Counted from the first letter of the stretch, positions 33,293-42,798 are shown. The stretch: DNA of 64,000 bases from SHZL01 sp963784425 (GCA_963784425.1 CAWARM010000010.1:1-64000), one strand, 5' to 3'. Made by a program: numbers and translations. The notes: generated by a model not told the origin, from the sequence alone.

Positions 33293-34429
33293 ATGAACCT
33301 GGTATCAATTGAGAAGAAGCAGCACGAAGCTCCCTATCGTCAATTCGTTGAACAGCATGGTTCCCCGCTATTGGTGCTTGATTGTGACGCATTGCGCGCG
33401 CGTTACCGTGAACTGAAATTGGCTCTGCCCAATGTCGGCTTTTTCTACGCCATCAAGTCATTGCCGGAGCCAGCCGTCCTGGTGACCTTGTTGCAGGAAG
33501 GCGCCGGGTTTGACGTTGCCACCACGGGAGAACTGGGCCTGATGCGCAGCGTTGGCGCAAGGCCGCAGGCTACCATTCATACGCATCCCATCAAGCGCGA
33601 CCAGGATATCCGGGATGCTCTGGACTTTGGCTGCACCACGTTTGTCGTGGACAACATTGATGAGTTGCTGAAGTTCACAGCCTACCGTGCGCAGGCTGAG
33701 CTGCTGTTGCGGGTTTCGTTTCGTGGCAAAGATGCCGCGGTCGATCTGTCACGCAAATTCGGTTGCGGGCGACAGGATGTACCCGCCATGCTGGCGGAAG
33801 CTGCGAAGCTGGGAATTCGAATCAAGGGCTTGAGCTTCCACGTCGGATCGCAATCCATGACCAGCGCTGCGCACGTCGATGCCATCCGGGCATGTCGGCC
33901 TTTTTATACCCCCGGTGCATACGTGGGAGCAGAGCATCTGGCCGTGCTGGATATCGGCGGTGGCATGCCGGTTGACTATACGCAGCATGGCCTGGACCTC
34001 AACCAGTTTTGCAAACCGATCAACGCGGCCCTGGCTGAGTATCCGGAGGAGGTGCGCATCATCGCGGAACCGGGGCGGGTGCTCAGTGCGCCCATCATGA
34101 AGTCTGTCAGCACCGTCATGGGTCGTGCCCTGCGCGGTGGTCTGTGGTGGTATTACCTGGACGACGGGGTATACGGCGCCTACAGCGGTCAGATTTTTGA
34201 TCACGCGGAGTATCCGCTTACTGTCTTCAGCGATGACGCAGAGACGCATCCCAGCGTTCTTGCCGGCCCCACCTGTGACAGCATTGATGTAATTACTGAA
34301 TTGGCCATGTTGCCAGCCATGAATATTGGCGACATTGTCGTGGGGGAACAAATGGGCGCCTACACCCTGGCGACGGCCTGCGAATTCAATTCCATTCCAA
34401 AGCCCAGGCTGCTTGTGATCAACCGCTGA
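33293..34429 (+). CDS. Type III PLP-dependent ornithine/diaminopimelate-family decarboxylase
   Basis: A 378-residue fold-III (alanine-racemase-like) decarboxylase. The PLP lysine is Lys55 in FYAIKSLPE. Other landmarks are GFDVATTGEL, SFHVGSQ, the phosphate-binding DIGGGMPVDY, and AEPGR. The active-site Cys/Asp contributed across the dimer lies in GPTCDSID (Cys near residue 327), as in ornithine decarboxylases, which favours ornithine (or lysine/ornithine) over diaminopimelate. The product would be putrescine or cadaverine. ATG 33293 is preferred to a TTG three codons upstream. No other polyamine gene is nearby. Confidence 0.9.
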   Translation: MNLVSIEKKQHEAPYRQFVEQHGSPLLVLDCDALRARYRELKLALPNVGFFYAIKSLPEPAVLVTLLQEGAGFDVATTGELGLMRSVGARPQATIHTHPIKRDQDIRDALDFGCTTFVVDNIDELLKFTAYRAQAELLLRVSFRGKDAAVDLSRKFGCGRQDVPAMLAEAAKLGIRIKGLSFHVGSQSMTSAAHVDAIRACRPFYTPGAYVGAEHLAVLDIGGGMPVDYTQHGLDLNQFCKPINAALAEYPEEVRIIAEPGRVLSAPIMKSVSTVMGRALRGGLWWYYLDDGVYGAYSGQIFDHAEYPLTVFSDDAETHPSVLAGPTCDSIDVITELAMLPAMNIGDIVVGEQMGAYTLATACEFNSIPKPRLLVINR

Positions 34430-34467
34430 TTGGGCGCTGTCACATCTTTGGCGGATGGGTTGCCAGG

Positions 34468-34673
34468 AGCCTGTCGGACTTAACCGATCGTAGCGAGGGA
34501 AAGCCGATTTGAGGCAGATTTTTCGCTCTCTTGAGGCGAATAGCACCGTTATTTAACGAGAGAGAGCGGAGAATATGACCAAATTCGGCTTTTCCGCACG
34601 ACTGCATGGATGCAGGAGGTAGGGCAACGCAGGGAGCAGTTGCCGAGTAGATCAGTGTTAAGTCCGACAGGCT
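34468..34673. mobile_element. MITE-like element with perfect 17-bp terminal inverted repeats
   Basis: A 206-bp non-coding segment bounded by AGCCTGTCGGACTTAAC (34468-34484) and its exact complement (34657-34673). Subterminal near-inverted segments (AAAGCCGATTTGAGG-like on the left, AAATTCGGCTTTT on the right) extend the symmetry. No ORF and no obvious target-site duplication. The right terminal repeat supplies the last four codons and the TAA stop of tag, so the insertion happened inside or at the end of that gene. The parent transposase is not in the window. Confidence 0.7.
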
Positions 34674-35257
34674 TCTAGGGATTGGCACAGTGCATGCCGG
34701 GGACAGCTGAGCAGGTGGTCATTCACCAGGCCGGCGGCCTGCATAAACGCGTAGCAGGTGGTATCGCCAACAAAGCGGAAGCCCAGTTTCTTGAGAGCTT
34801 TGCTCAACGCCACGGACGCCGGCGTGCTGGATGGAAGTTCGGACATGGACTTCCAGCGGTTCTGTTTGGCTTGGCCGTCAACGAATGACCATACCGTGTC
34901 ATCGAGGCTTCTACCCGACTCCCACAGGGCCAGCACACGCCGGGCATTGTTGACGGTTGATTCGATTTTCCCCCGGTGTCGCACAATGGCGGGATTCAGC
35001 ACCAGTTGATCAATTCGTTGGGAATCAAAGCCCGCCACGCGTTGCGGATCAAAACCAACAAAAGCTTTGCGGTAGCCTTCCCGCTTGCGCAGTATGGTCA
35101 GCCAGCTCAGGCCGGCCTGCGCCCCCTCCAGCGTGATCAGTTCGAACAGCCGGGAGTCATCATGCACCGGGCTGCCCCACTCCAGGTCATGGTAGGCAAT
35201 GTTGAGGGGATCCGTACCGGCCCAGGCACACCGGCTTGGGTCCATGGGCGCACTCAT
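34658..35257 (-). CDS. tag: DNA-3-methyladenine glycosylase I, 3-prime end formed by MITE-like repeat
   Basis: A 199-residue HhH-family glycosylase that removes 3-methyladenine from DNA. Zinc ligands of the Tag family are visible: Cys10 (SRCAW), His23 (AYHDLEW), His in GLVNDH and Cys in LLSC. The catalytic region FELITLEGAQAGLSW is intact. The start ATG 35257 overlaps the upstream dehydratase stop (ATGA). The final residues (A-C-R-T, then TAA) are encoded by the inverted repeat of the element at 34468-34673; because the zinc site is complete, the enzyme is probably still functional with an altered tail. Confidence 0.92.
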   Translation of the reverse strand: MSAPMDPSRCAWAGTDPLNIAYHDLEWGSPVHDDSRLFELITLEGAQAGLSWLTILRKREGYRKAFVGFDPQRVAGFDSQRIDQLVLNPAIVRHRGKIESTVNNARRVLALWESGRSLDDTVWSFVDGQAKQNRWKSMSELPSSTPASVALSKALKKLGFRFVGDTTCYAFMQAAGLVNDHLLSCPRHALCQSLEACRT

Positions 35258-36222
35258 TCCACCATCTCCGTCAGGGTCAGCCACTCCCCGGGGTGAATAT
35301 TTGCGCCGCTGATGATTGCGCCTACCTTTTTACCTGAGAACAGTTGCGGGTAACGCCTTATTGCGGCGATAACGACCGCTGACGACGGCTCTATCAGCAT
35401 GCGTGTGTTTCTCCAGAAAAGCACCATAGCAGACCGGATCTCTTCTTCCTCCACGGTCAGGACCTGCTTGACGTGCTGTTGAATAATCAGGAAATTGCGC
35501 GCACCGACCAGAGCCCTGAGGCCATCAGCTATGGTGTCGGGATGGAAGGAATTCACCCGGTGGCCCAGGGCCATGCTGGCAGCGGTGTCTGCAGCACCCG
35601 CCGGCTCGGCTGCATAGGCGATGATCCCGCGATCGTTGGCAACCAGTGCCGTGCCTCCAATCAGGCCACCGCCACCCACGGGGGCGATGAGGATGTCCAG
35701 GCCGGGATTGGACTCCACCAGTTCCAGGGCTGCGGTTCCCTGGCCTGCAATGATGTCAAAGTGGTCGTAAGGCGGGATGGGGATATGGCCTGCCTGCACC
35801 AGCCGGGCCAGGCCGGACTCTCTGTCCGTCTGCGTAGGGGCGCAGAAGTGAACTATGCCGCCGTTGCGCCTGACCGCATCAACCTTCAGGGCGGATGCGT
35901 TTTCGGGCATGACGACGTGTGCGGTCCGCTGGTCCAGGCTGGCCGCCAGGGCCAGTGCAGAACCGTGGTTGCCTGAAGAATGGGTTGCGACATCGCCGCT
36001 GATTCCAGCTTCGCGCAAGCGGACAACAGCGTTGCTGGCGCCACGAAATTTGAATGCACCTGTGCGTTGCAGATGTTCACACTTGCACAGCAGCTCACAA
36101 CCTAATTCGGCGTTGAGACCGTCGTTGGCAAGAACGGGTGTCAGGTTTACCAGGTCCCGGATGCGCCTGTGCGCCTCCCAAACGGCAGTTATGTCTGGAA
36201 TGTCAGGTGATTCCGGGCTCAA
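35254..36222 (-). CDS. Threonine dehydratase / serine racemase-like PLP enzyme
   Basis: A 322-residue fold-II PLP enzyme. The Schiff-base lysine is Lys58 in GAFKFRGASNA; SSGNHGSALA binds the substrate carboxylate and VGGGGLIGG the PLP phosphate. There is no C-terminal ACT-like regulatory domain, so it is the short catabolic type (TdcB/serine racemase/hydroxyaspartate dehydratase group) rather than biosynthetic IlvA. Likely reaction: L-threonine or L-serine deamination to the 2-oxoacid and ammonia. Its stop overlaps tag, with which it forms a two-gene unit. RidA encoded at 7.2 kb would handle its enamine product. Confidence 0.9.
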   Translation of the reverse strand: MSPESPDIPDITAVWEAHRRIRDLVNLTPVLANDGLNAELGCELLCKCEHLQRTGAFKFRGASNAVVRLREAGISGDVATHSSGNHGSALALAASLDQRTAHVVMPENASALKVDAVRRNGGIVHFCAPTQTDRESGLARLVQAGHIPIPPYDHFDIIAGQGTAALELVESNPGLDILIAPVGGGGLIGGTALVANDRGIIAYAAEPAGAADTAASMALGHRVNSFHPDTIADGLRALVGARNFLIIQQHVKQVLTVEEEEIRSAMVLFWRNTRMLIEPSSAVVIAAIRRYPQLFSGKKVGAIISGANIHPGEWLTLTEMVE

Positions 36223-36290
36223 GTTTGCGGGTCCTGTAGGGTGCGGTTCATCGAAAATGCGCTCGCAGCAGCTTGGGCATATAATACGAG

Positions 36291-36379
36291 AGTAAATTGG
36301 GGTCAGAGTACAAATTCAGGGCAATTCTTTGTGCGTGAGCGCGATACGCGCTGAATTTGTACTCTGACCCCAATTTACT
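36291..36379. repeat. Perfect 29-bp inverted repeat (89-bp hairpin element)
   Basis: Arms at 36291-36319 and 36351-36379 are exact complements (left arm starts AGTAAATTGGGGTCAGAGTA), separated by 31 bp. It lies between the divergent dehydratase and pepN genes, about 50 bp before the pepN ATG. The GGGGTCAGAGTA core resembles repeats often seen near REP-associated (IS200-like) transposases in gammaproteobacteria; that link is from memory, and no transposase is present here. Confidence 0.75.
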
Positions 36380-36428
36380 TACTTCAGTCATGGCAGTTGC
36401 AATCCCGTTGCAAAGAAGGATTCGTCGC

Positions 36429-39068
36429 ATGAAACAAGGCTCCGCCCGCAAAATTGTCAGGCGAGAAGAGTACACCCCCTTCCCCTGGCAGATTGACGAA
36501 TTCCGCCTGAATTTTGAGATCGACAGCAAAATCACCACTGTTCGGGCTGATATCGCTGTGCGGAACGTATCTGCTGGCAGCGGCACCAGTGAAATCGTTT
36601 TGCAGGGTAAGAGTCTCGAGTTGGTGCGGGTGAAGCTCGATGGCAGGGACTTAAACGCTGCAGAGTATTCTGTTGACGCGGACCAAATGGTCATTTTTTC
36701 TTGCCCAACAGAGTGCCTGATCAGCACCGAGGTAAGGATACGCCCGCGCGAAAATACCGCGCTCGATGGCCTTTATTCCTCGGGTGATTTTCTGCTTACG
36801 CAATGCGAAGCGGAAGGTTTTCGGAAGATTACCTACTTTCCCGATCGCCCGGATGTCATGACGCGCTACGATGTAACTGTGACGGCAAACCGGTCGCAAT
36901 TCCCCGTACTACTGTCGAATGGGAACGCAGTGGGCTCCGGTGAATTTGAAGATGGCAGGCATTGGGCTCGCTGGGTGGACCCATTCCGCAAACCTTCTTA
37001 CCTTTTCGCGCTGGTTGCCGGAAATCTGCAGCATATCGAGGACCATTTCACCACCCGCAGCGGCAGAAAGGTCACCTTGCGCGTTTACGTGGAAAAGAAA
37101 AACATCGATAAGTGTGACCACGCCATGGCGTCCCTGCTGCGCTCCATGAAGTGGGACGAGGACCGGTTTGGGCTGGAATACGACCTGGACATTTACAACA
37201 TTGTCGCCACTGACGATTTCAACATGGGCGCAATGGAAAACAAGTCGCTGAATATTTTTAACTCCAAGTTCGTACTGGGCAGGCCCGAGACTGCCACTGA
37301 CAGCGATTTCCAGGCCATAGAAGGCGTCATCGGCCATGAATATTTCCATAACTGGACGGGCAACCGGGTAACTTGCCGGGACTGGTTTCAGCTGACTCTC
37401 AAGGAAGGCCTGACCGTCTTTCGAGATCAGGAGTTTACCTCCGACATGCAGTCACGCGCGGTCAAGCGAATTCAGGATGTGCGGGATTTACGCAGCCGGC
37501 AGTTTCCCGAAGATGACGGGCCGATGTCTCACCCGATACGGCCGGACGAGTTCTGCGAAATCAATAATTTTTACACCATGACGGTGTACCAAAAAGGCGC
37601 AACCATAATTCGCATGTTTCACACGCTATTGGGCGAAGACGGTTTTCAGAAAGGGATGAAACTCTATTTTGAACGGCACGATGGCCAGGCTGTGACCTGC
37701 GATGACTTTCTTGCTGCCATGGCGGATGCCAATGGAGTGAACCTGGATGAATTTGGCAAGTGGTATGGGCAGTCTGGCACTCCTGAAGTCACGGTGCGAA
37801 CAGAATACGATGCGGGCAACAGGACCTTGACCATGCATTTGGGGCAACGGACACCGCCAACCCATGACCAGGCGCGAAAGCAGCCTTTGCTTATTCCTTT
37901 TGCAGTGGGCTTGCTCAGCGAATCGGGTGAACAAATCCCGCTGCGCCTCGCCGGCAATGACACGCCGGCAACATTCACGCGGGTACTGCTATTGAAGGAA
38001 GAGCAGCAAACCTTTGTGTTCGAGGACATCGCGCACCAACCGATCCCTGCGTTGCTGCGTGATTTTTCTGCGCCGGTAAAGCTGGTTTATGCCTACACCG
38101 CGGCAGAGCTTGCGGTACTCATGAAACACGACCCGGACGCGTTTGTCCGCTGGGAAGCGGCACAGTTGCTGGCCCAAAAAGAGATCATGAACAATCGCCA
38201 GCGCCTGCAGGATGGCGCAGGCATGCAGTTGGGGTCTGAGCTGACCTCTGCCTTCGAAGCATTACTCGGTGACCGTTCAAGCGATCAGGCGCTCCTGGCC
38301 CAAGCCATGGTGCTCCCCGGTGAGGATTATCTTGCAGACCAAATGCAGGTGATTGACATTGATGGAATTCATGCAGCGCGCAAGTTTGTGAAAAGGGAGC
38401 TTGCAGCTCATTTTTCTTCACAGTTTGAGACGCTCTATGGTGATTTGAACCACGGCCGAGCTTATGACCTGACGCCCAGCGCAATCGCCGGCAGAAGCCT
38501 GAAAAACCTGTGCCTGTCTTACCTCGTTGAACTTGGGACCGGGGTAAATCTCGCCCTGCAGCAACTGTCCAGCAGCGACAACATGACCGATACGCTCGCG
38601 GCACTCGGCTGCCTGGTCCGTTCCGGCGCCGTGCAGGCGGCAGCGGAACTGGAGTTGTTTGCAGAAAAGTGGCAGCAGGATGCACTGGTTATGGACAAGT
38701 GGTTTGCCCTGCATGCCACGCGCCCCGGTGCGGCAACGGTTGAAAAGGTGGCGGCCTTGTTGAATCATCCGGCGTTTTCCCTGACCAACCCCAACAAGGT
38801 TCGGGCGCTCATTGGCGCCTTTGCAATGTCGAACCCGACTGGCTTTCATGCGGCGACAGGTGCGGGTTATCGTTTTGTGGCCGACCGGGTCATTGAACTG
38901 CAACGAATTAACCCGCAAATTGCCGCTCGAATCGCATCAGCCTTCAACCATTGGAAACGCTATGACCCGGCGCGTTCCCGGCTGATGCAAGCCGAACTCC
39001 AGCGTATTGCCGCAACACCAGAGCTTTCTTCGGATGTGGCAGAAATCCTGCACAATGCGCTTAACTGA
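36429..39068 (+). CDS. pepN: Aminopeptidase N (M1 family)
   Basis: An 879-residue M1 zinc aminopeptidase that removes N-terminal residues from peptides, close in length to E. coli PepN (870). The exopeptidase motif GAMENKSLN lies near residue 266 and the zinc site HEYFHNW near 302 with the third ligand Glu in LKEGLTVFRDQEF. The C-terminal DUF3458-type repeats are intact. ATG 36429 has an AAGGA Shine-Dalgarno; further upstream in-frame codons would run into a 29-bp inverted repeat and are not PepN-like. Confidence 0.96.
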   Translation: MKQGSARKIVRREEYTPFPWQIDEFRLNFEIDSKITTVRADIAVRNVSAGSGTSEIVLQGKSLELVRVKLDGRDLNAAEYSVDADQMVIFSCPTECLISTEVRIRPRENTALDGLYSSGDFLLTQCEAEGFRKITYFPDRPDVMTRYDVTVTANRSQFPVLLSNGNAVGSGEFEDGRHWARWVDPFRKPSYLFALVAGNLQHIEDHFTTRSGRKVTLRVYVEKKNIDKCDHAMASLLRSMKWDEDRFGLEYDLDIYNIVATDDFNMGAMENKSLNIFNSKFVLGRPETATDSDFQAIEGVIGHEYFHNWTGNRVTCRDWFQLTLKEGLTVFRDQEFTSDMQSRAVKRIQDVRDLRSRQFPEDDGPMSHPIRPDEFCEINNFYTMTVYQKGATIIRMFHTLLGEDGFQKGMKLYFERHDGQAVTCDDFLAAMADANGVNLDEFGKWYGQSGTPEVTVRTEYDAGNRTLTMHLGQRTPPTHDQARKQPLLIPFAVGLLSESGEQIPLRLAGNDTPATFTRVLLLKEEQQTFVFEDIAHQPIPALLRDFSAPVKLVYAYTAAELAVLMKHDPDAFVRWEAAQLLAQKEIMNNRQRLQDGAGMQLGSELTSAFEALLGDRSSDQALLAQAMVLPGEDYLADQMQVIDIDGIHAARKFVKRELAAHFSSQFETLYGDLNHGRAYDLTPSAIAGRSLKNLCLSYLVELGTGVNLALQQLSSSDNMTDTLAALGCLVRSGAVQAAAELELFAEKWQQDALVMDKWFALHATRPGAATVEKVAALLNHPAFSLTNPNKVRALIGAFAMSNPTGFHAATGAGYRFVADRVIELQRINPQIAARIASAFNHWKRYDPARSRLMQAELQRIAATPELSSDVAEILHNALN

Positions 39069-39084
39069 CGGTGTGCGCTCGCCG

Positions 39085-39516
39085 ATGAAAACTCTTAAGT
39101 TAGTGGCGACATGTCTGTTTGCACTCTTGCTGTGGGCTTGCTCGACTGAGTCGAAACATGCGGGTAAAACGGCGCCTGGCATTGCAATTGATGGCGTTAA
39201 AATCATCAATCAATTGGGCACCACGATTACAGATGTTCAAATTCTTGTTCCGCTGACCGGAAATTTCGTCAGTTGCGGAACGATAGTGCGGCACACGTCC
39301 TGTTCCACCTCTTTTCCCGGGCGGCAATACGAGCGCAGCCCGGTGCAGGTTTCCTGGAAGGAGCAGGGCCAGGCCCACGCCACCGGCAATTTCGTGATTC
39401 AGCCCCCGGCAAACCTGGACCTGGCGCGCCCGATGTGGATAGAAGTAGTGATTTTTGCTCCCGGCCAGGCGGGTGCCAAGATGGTTCAGTACCCGCAAAA
39501 GGCCAGCGGAACCTGA
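39085..39516 (+). CDS. Small putative lipoprotein
   Basis: A 143-residue protein with a lipoprotein signal peptide (MKTLKLVATCLFALLLWAC, lipid Cys19). The mature part is predicted beta-rich (GVKIINQLGTTITDVQIL, PVQVSWKEQGQA, MWIEVVIFAPG), with two cysteines (FVSCGTI, HTSCSTS) that could form a disulfide. No residue after the lipid Cys suggests inner-membrane retention, so outer-membrane sorting is likely. It begins 16 bp after pepN and may be cotranscribed. I do not recognise the family. Confidence 0.72.
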   Translation: MKTLKLVATCLFALLLWACSTESKHAGKTAPGIAIDGVKIINQLGTTITDVQILVPLTGNFVSCGTIVRHTSCSTSFPGRQYERSPVQVSWKEQGQAHATGNFVIQPPANLDLARPMWIEVVIFAPGQAGAKMVQYPQKASGT

Positions 39517-39664
39517 GACTCCCGAATTGCTTTGGGTAACCTTCGTGTCCAGGGCCGCCTTGCTTGTCTCCCTGTTCAGAATACGTTCATGCTCAAAGTG
39601 TTAATCTTGTACACAAGATGGGCGCTGGTCGCCCGTTGTGATGTGTTACGGGGAGGGCCGTACA

Positions 39665-40774
39665 ATGAAAAAGCAGATTGTTGCCAGCATGGCTGCCCTG
39701 CTGCTTTCGGGCTGCGTTTATTACGTTCCCTACGAGGTTGCAGCGACTGAACCGTGGGTGGACGAGCCCGTTGCATACGCAGAGCCTGACGAAGCCTATG
39801 AATCCTATGTGGTCTCACCCTATTATCCATGGGCATCGCTGGACTATTTCTATTTCGGAAATAACTATTACCGCCCGTATTCAGGTTTTTCCTTCTCATT
39901 TGGATTCTATGCGGGTGGGGGATGGTATCCGCCCTATTACAGCCCGTACTACTACTCGGCCTGGTATCAGCCGTTCTTCGGCTTCCCCTACCCATACTAT
40001 TACCCCTACCCATACGCTTATTACGGGGGAGGTTACAATTATTGGGATCACCACCACGGGGATGGTCACGATGATTACCATGGCGGCGGGCATGATGGTG
40101 GTTACGGGGGAGGCCATGACGGAGGCTACGGTGGCCACGGGGGCGGCCATCCTGGGAATGGCCCCGGGGATAGTTATTATGGCAAAGGAGTTGACCGGAG
40201 CGTTCGCAAGGCTGGTTACCCCTCTTTGGATCGCCACGTGGACGTCCAGCGCGAGCCCGGCCAATTCAACCGCAATGTATCCGCAAAGCCATCGGCGAGC
40301 GGTGCTGCTCATGGCACGGCCGTCGGCAGTCGGGGTGACAACAAGATAAAACCCAGCCGCCTGCAGCCCAGTCATGAGCAACCCTTGGGAAACAAGGCTT
40401 ACGACGGCAGTTCAAAGCCCGTTGACTTGTCCGGATTCGCCGGTCAGAACGGCCAGGTCCGGACGATACAACCGCAACAAAACAATGCCGCTCCGCCACG
40501 GACCGGCATGCCCGGCGGTTTCAGTCGACCGGCGCCAGCGGAGGGTTCTGACGGCAAGCAGTATTCCGTGCGGCAAGCTCCTCCTGCACAACCTGCGCCC
40601 GTTCAGCAATCAGCACCTCAGCCCTCATACAACCAGCAAAACGCGCCTCAACCCGTGCGCTCTGCGCCAACCGGTGATTATTCGGGGCGGCCGGACGGCG
40701 ACTATGATCGAGGCTCACGCGGAGGCGGAGATGACGACGGTGGGTTCCACCACAGCAACCGCGACGACCAGTAG
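39665..40774 (+). CDS. Large Tyr/Gly/His-rich putative lipoprotein
   Basis: A 369-residue lipoprotein (MKKQIVASMAALLLSGC, lipid Cys17) with three compositional zones: an aromatic zone very rich in Tyr, Pro and Phe (for example SPYYYSAWYQPFFGFPYPYY, residues about 45-130), a His/Gly/Asp zone with repeats of GGHDGGYG (about 135-165), and a Gln/Pro/Ser-rich low-complexity tail ending in GGGDDDGGFHHSN. No enzymatic domain. The His-rich zone could bind metal ions; the protein is probably intrinsically disordered and outer-membrane-attached. The ATG at 39665 follows a GGGAGG Shine-Dalgarno. Not recognised. Confidence 0.75.
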   Translation: MKKQIVASMAALLLSGCVYYVPYEVAATEPWVDEPVAYAEPDEAYESYVVSPYYPWASLDYFYFGNNYYRPYSGFSFSFGFYAGGGWYPPYYSPYYYSAWYQPFFGFPYPYYYPYPYAYYGGGYNYWDHHHGDGHDDYHGGGHDGGYGGGHDGGYGGHGGGHPGNGPGDSYYGKGVDRSVRKAGYPSLDRHVDVQREPGQFNRNVSAKPSASGAAHGTAVGSRGDNKIKPSRLQPSHEQPLGNKAYDGSSKPVDLSGFAGQNGQVRTIQPQQNNAAPPRTGMPGGFSRPAPAEGSDGKQYSVRQAPPAQPAPVQQSAPQPSYNQQNAPQPVRSAPTGDYSGRPDGDYDRGSRGGGDDDGGFHHSNRDDQ

Positions 40775-40896
40775 GTCTGGTTGAGTGACGTCATCTGGCG
40801 GCAGCGCCTTGCGGCTGCCTGTTTTACAGCCCGGAAAGCGCTGGTTGGTTTGTTTTGTTGCTACAATGCGCGGTTTCAGGCATTTCGGAATCCGCC

Positions 40897-42780
40897 GTGA
40901 TCTACCCGCAACATTTTGATGTGATCGTTATCGGAGGGGGCCATGCCGGTACCGAGGCAGCCCTTGCTGCTGCGCGTAGCGGGGCAAGCACCCTGTTGCT
41001 GACGCACAACATCGAGACCATAGGGCAAATGAGCTGTAACCCCGCCATAGGCGGGATTGGGAAAGGCCACCTGGTCAGGGAAATTGACGCCCTTGGGGGT
41101 GTCATGGCCCGCGCAGCCGATGCCGCTGGCATCCAGTTCCGCACACTCAATTCCAGCAAGGGACCGGCGGTGCGGGCAACCCGCGCCCAATGCGATCGCA
41201 GTTTATACCGGAGTTTCATTCGCAAGTCCGTAGAACAGCAGCCCAATCTTGTGGTATTCCAGGCTGCAGTGGATGACCTGCTGTTGCAGGGCGATGCGAT
41301 AGCAGGGTGCGTAACTGCAGGCGGAGTCAGTTTCCATTCCACCACCCTGGTGTTGACTGCCGGCACTTTTCTGGCCGGAAAGATTCACATCGGGGAAACC
41401 AGTCTCGCCGGCGGACGTGCGGGCGACCCTCCTGCGAGCCTGTTGGCTGCAAGGATGCGGGAAATGCGCTTTCGGGTGGGCCGGCTCAAGACCGGAACGC
41501 CGCCGAGAATTGACGGCAAGTCGGTAAATTTTGACGGTCTGAAGGAGCAACCCGGTGACGAACCGAGGCCGGTGTTTTCGTTCATGGGAAGCGCAGCTGA
41601 CCATCCACAGCAGGTGTGCTGCTGGATAACCCATACATCCGAACATACCCACGAAATTATTCGCAAAGCCTTGCACCGCTCGCCCATGTACAGCGGGGCA
41701 ATAGCAGGCATTGGCCCGCGCTACTGCCCCTCGATAGAAGACAAGGTTGTACGATTTGCGGATCGCTCCAGCCACCAGATTTTTATTGAGCCGGAAGGAC
41801 TCAACACCCGTGAACTTTACCCAAACGGCATATCCACCAGCCTGCCATTTGAGGTCCAGCTGGAGTTGGTGCAATCCATCCGTGGTTTTGAAAGGGCGTT
41901 CATTACCCGCCCGGGATACGCCATTGAGTACGATTATTTCGATCCGCGGGAACTGCGAGCTCACCTGGAAACCAGGCAGGTCAAAGGGCTGTATTTCGCC
42001 GGGCAGATTAATGGAACCACAGGCTACGAGGAAGCGGCAGCGCAGGGACTGGTAGCCGGTGTGAATGCAGCCCGCCAGGCTAAAGGAAAGCCGGCATGGA
42101 CCTTGCGTCGCGACGAAGCCTACATTGGCGTAATGATTGACGATCTGGTCACCAACGGCACGCTGGAACCGTACCGGATGTTTACCAGCAGGGCGGAGTA
42201 TCGCTTGCAGTTGCGTGAAGACAACGCTGACCTGCGCCTGACGCCAGCAGGCCGTGACCTGGGCCTGGTTGACGACGGACGGTGGAAAGCGTTCAACACC
42301 AAGCGCGCAGCCATCGAACAGGAAACCGCACGCCTGCACGACATATGGGTTACGCCGGAGAATGCACTGGGTAAGGCAGTCAGTGCGGCCTACGGTGTTC
42401 CGGTCAGCAAGGAATCCCGCGCGCTGCATTTACTGAAAAGGCCGGAACTGGGGTATGGGCAGTTGATCACAGTCGAAGGAATCGGGCCGGGTGTAAGTGA
42501 TCCTCAGGTCGCCCAACAGGTGGAAATCCAGGTCCGCTATGCCGGTTATCTCGACCGGCAGGCGGATGAAATAGCCCACCGCCTGAAACATGAACTGTTT
42601 GAAATTAAAAGAAATTTTGACTATAGCCAGGTCTGCGGGCTATCTGCTGAAGCAATGGAAAAACTGGCAACAGTCAGACCGGACACGGTGGGGCAGGCGG
42701 CCCGTATTCCCGGCATTACTCCGGCGGCTATTTCTTTGTTGATGGTGCATCTGAAGAAGACACGCCAACAGGCAGCCTGA
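40897..42780 (+). CDS. mnmG: tRNA uridine-34 carboxymethylaminomethylation enzyme MnmG
   Basis: A 627-residue FAD protein that, with MnmE, installs the cmnm5 group on U34 of several tRNAs. The FAD motif DVIVIGGGHAGTEAA is near the N-terminus; MSCNPAIGGIGKGHLVREID, CPSIEDKVVRF and GQINGTTGYEEAAAQG are family signatures. The start is taken as GTG 40897 (MIYPQHFDV), matching E. coli MFYPDPFDV; an in-frame TTG at 40855 would add 14 unlikely residues. In most relatives rsmG and parAB follow; here the operon ends with a palindromic repeat and a terminator. Confidence 0.95.
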   Translation: MIYPQHFDVIVIGGGHAGTEAALAAARSGASTLLLTHNIETIGQMSCNPAIGGIGKGHLVREIDALGGVMARAADAAGIQFRTLNSSKGPAVRATRAQCDRSLYRSFIRKSVEQQPNLVVFQAAVDDLLLQGDAIAGCVTAGGVSFHSTTLVLTAGTFLAGKIHIGETSLAGGRAGDPPASLLAARMREMRFRVGRLKTGTPPRIDGKSVNFDGLKEQPGDEPRPVFSFMGSAADHPQQVCCWITHTSEHTHEIIRKALHRSPMYSGAIAGIGPRYCPSIEDKVVRFADRSSHQIFIEPEGLNTRELYPNGISTSLPFEVQLELVQSIRGFERAFITRPGYAIEYDYFDPRELRAHLETRQVKGLYFAGQINGTTGYEEAAAQGLVAGVNAARQAKGKPAWTLRRDEAYIGVMIDDLVTNGTLEPYRMFTSRAEYRLQLREDNADLRLTPAGRDLGLVDDGRWKAFNTKRAAIEQETARLHDIWVTPENALGKAVSAAYGVPVSKESRALHLLKRPELGYGQLITVEGIGPGVSDPQVAQQVEIQVRYAGYLDRQADEIAHRLKHELFEIKRNFDYSQVCGLSAEAMEKLATVRPDTVGQAARIPGITPAAISLLMVHLKKTRQQAA

Positions 42781-42798
42781 GTCGTTTAAGGAAAAATA

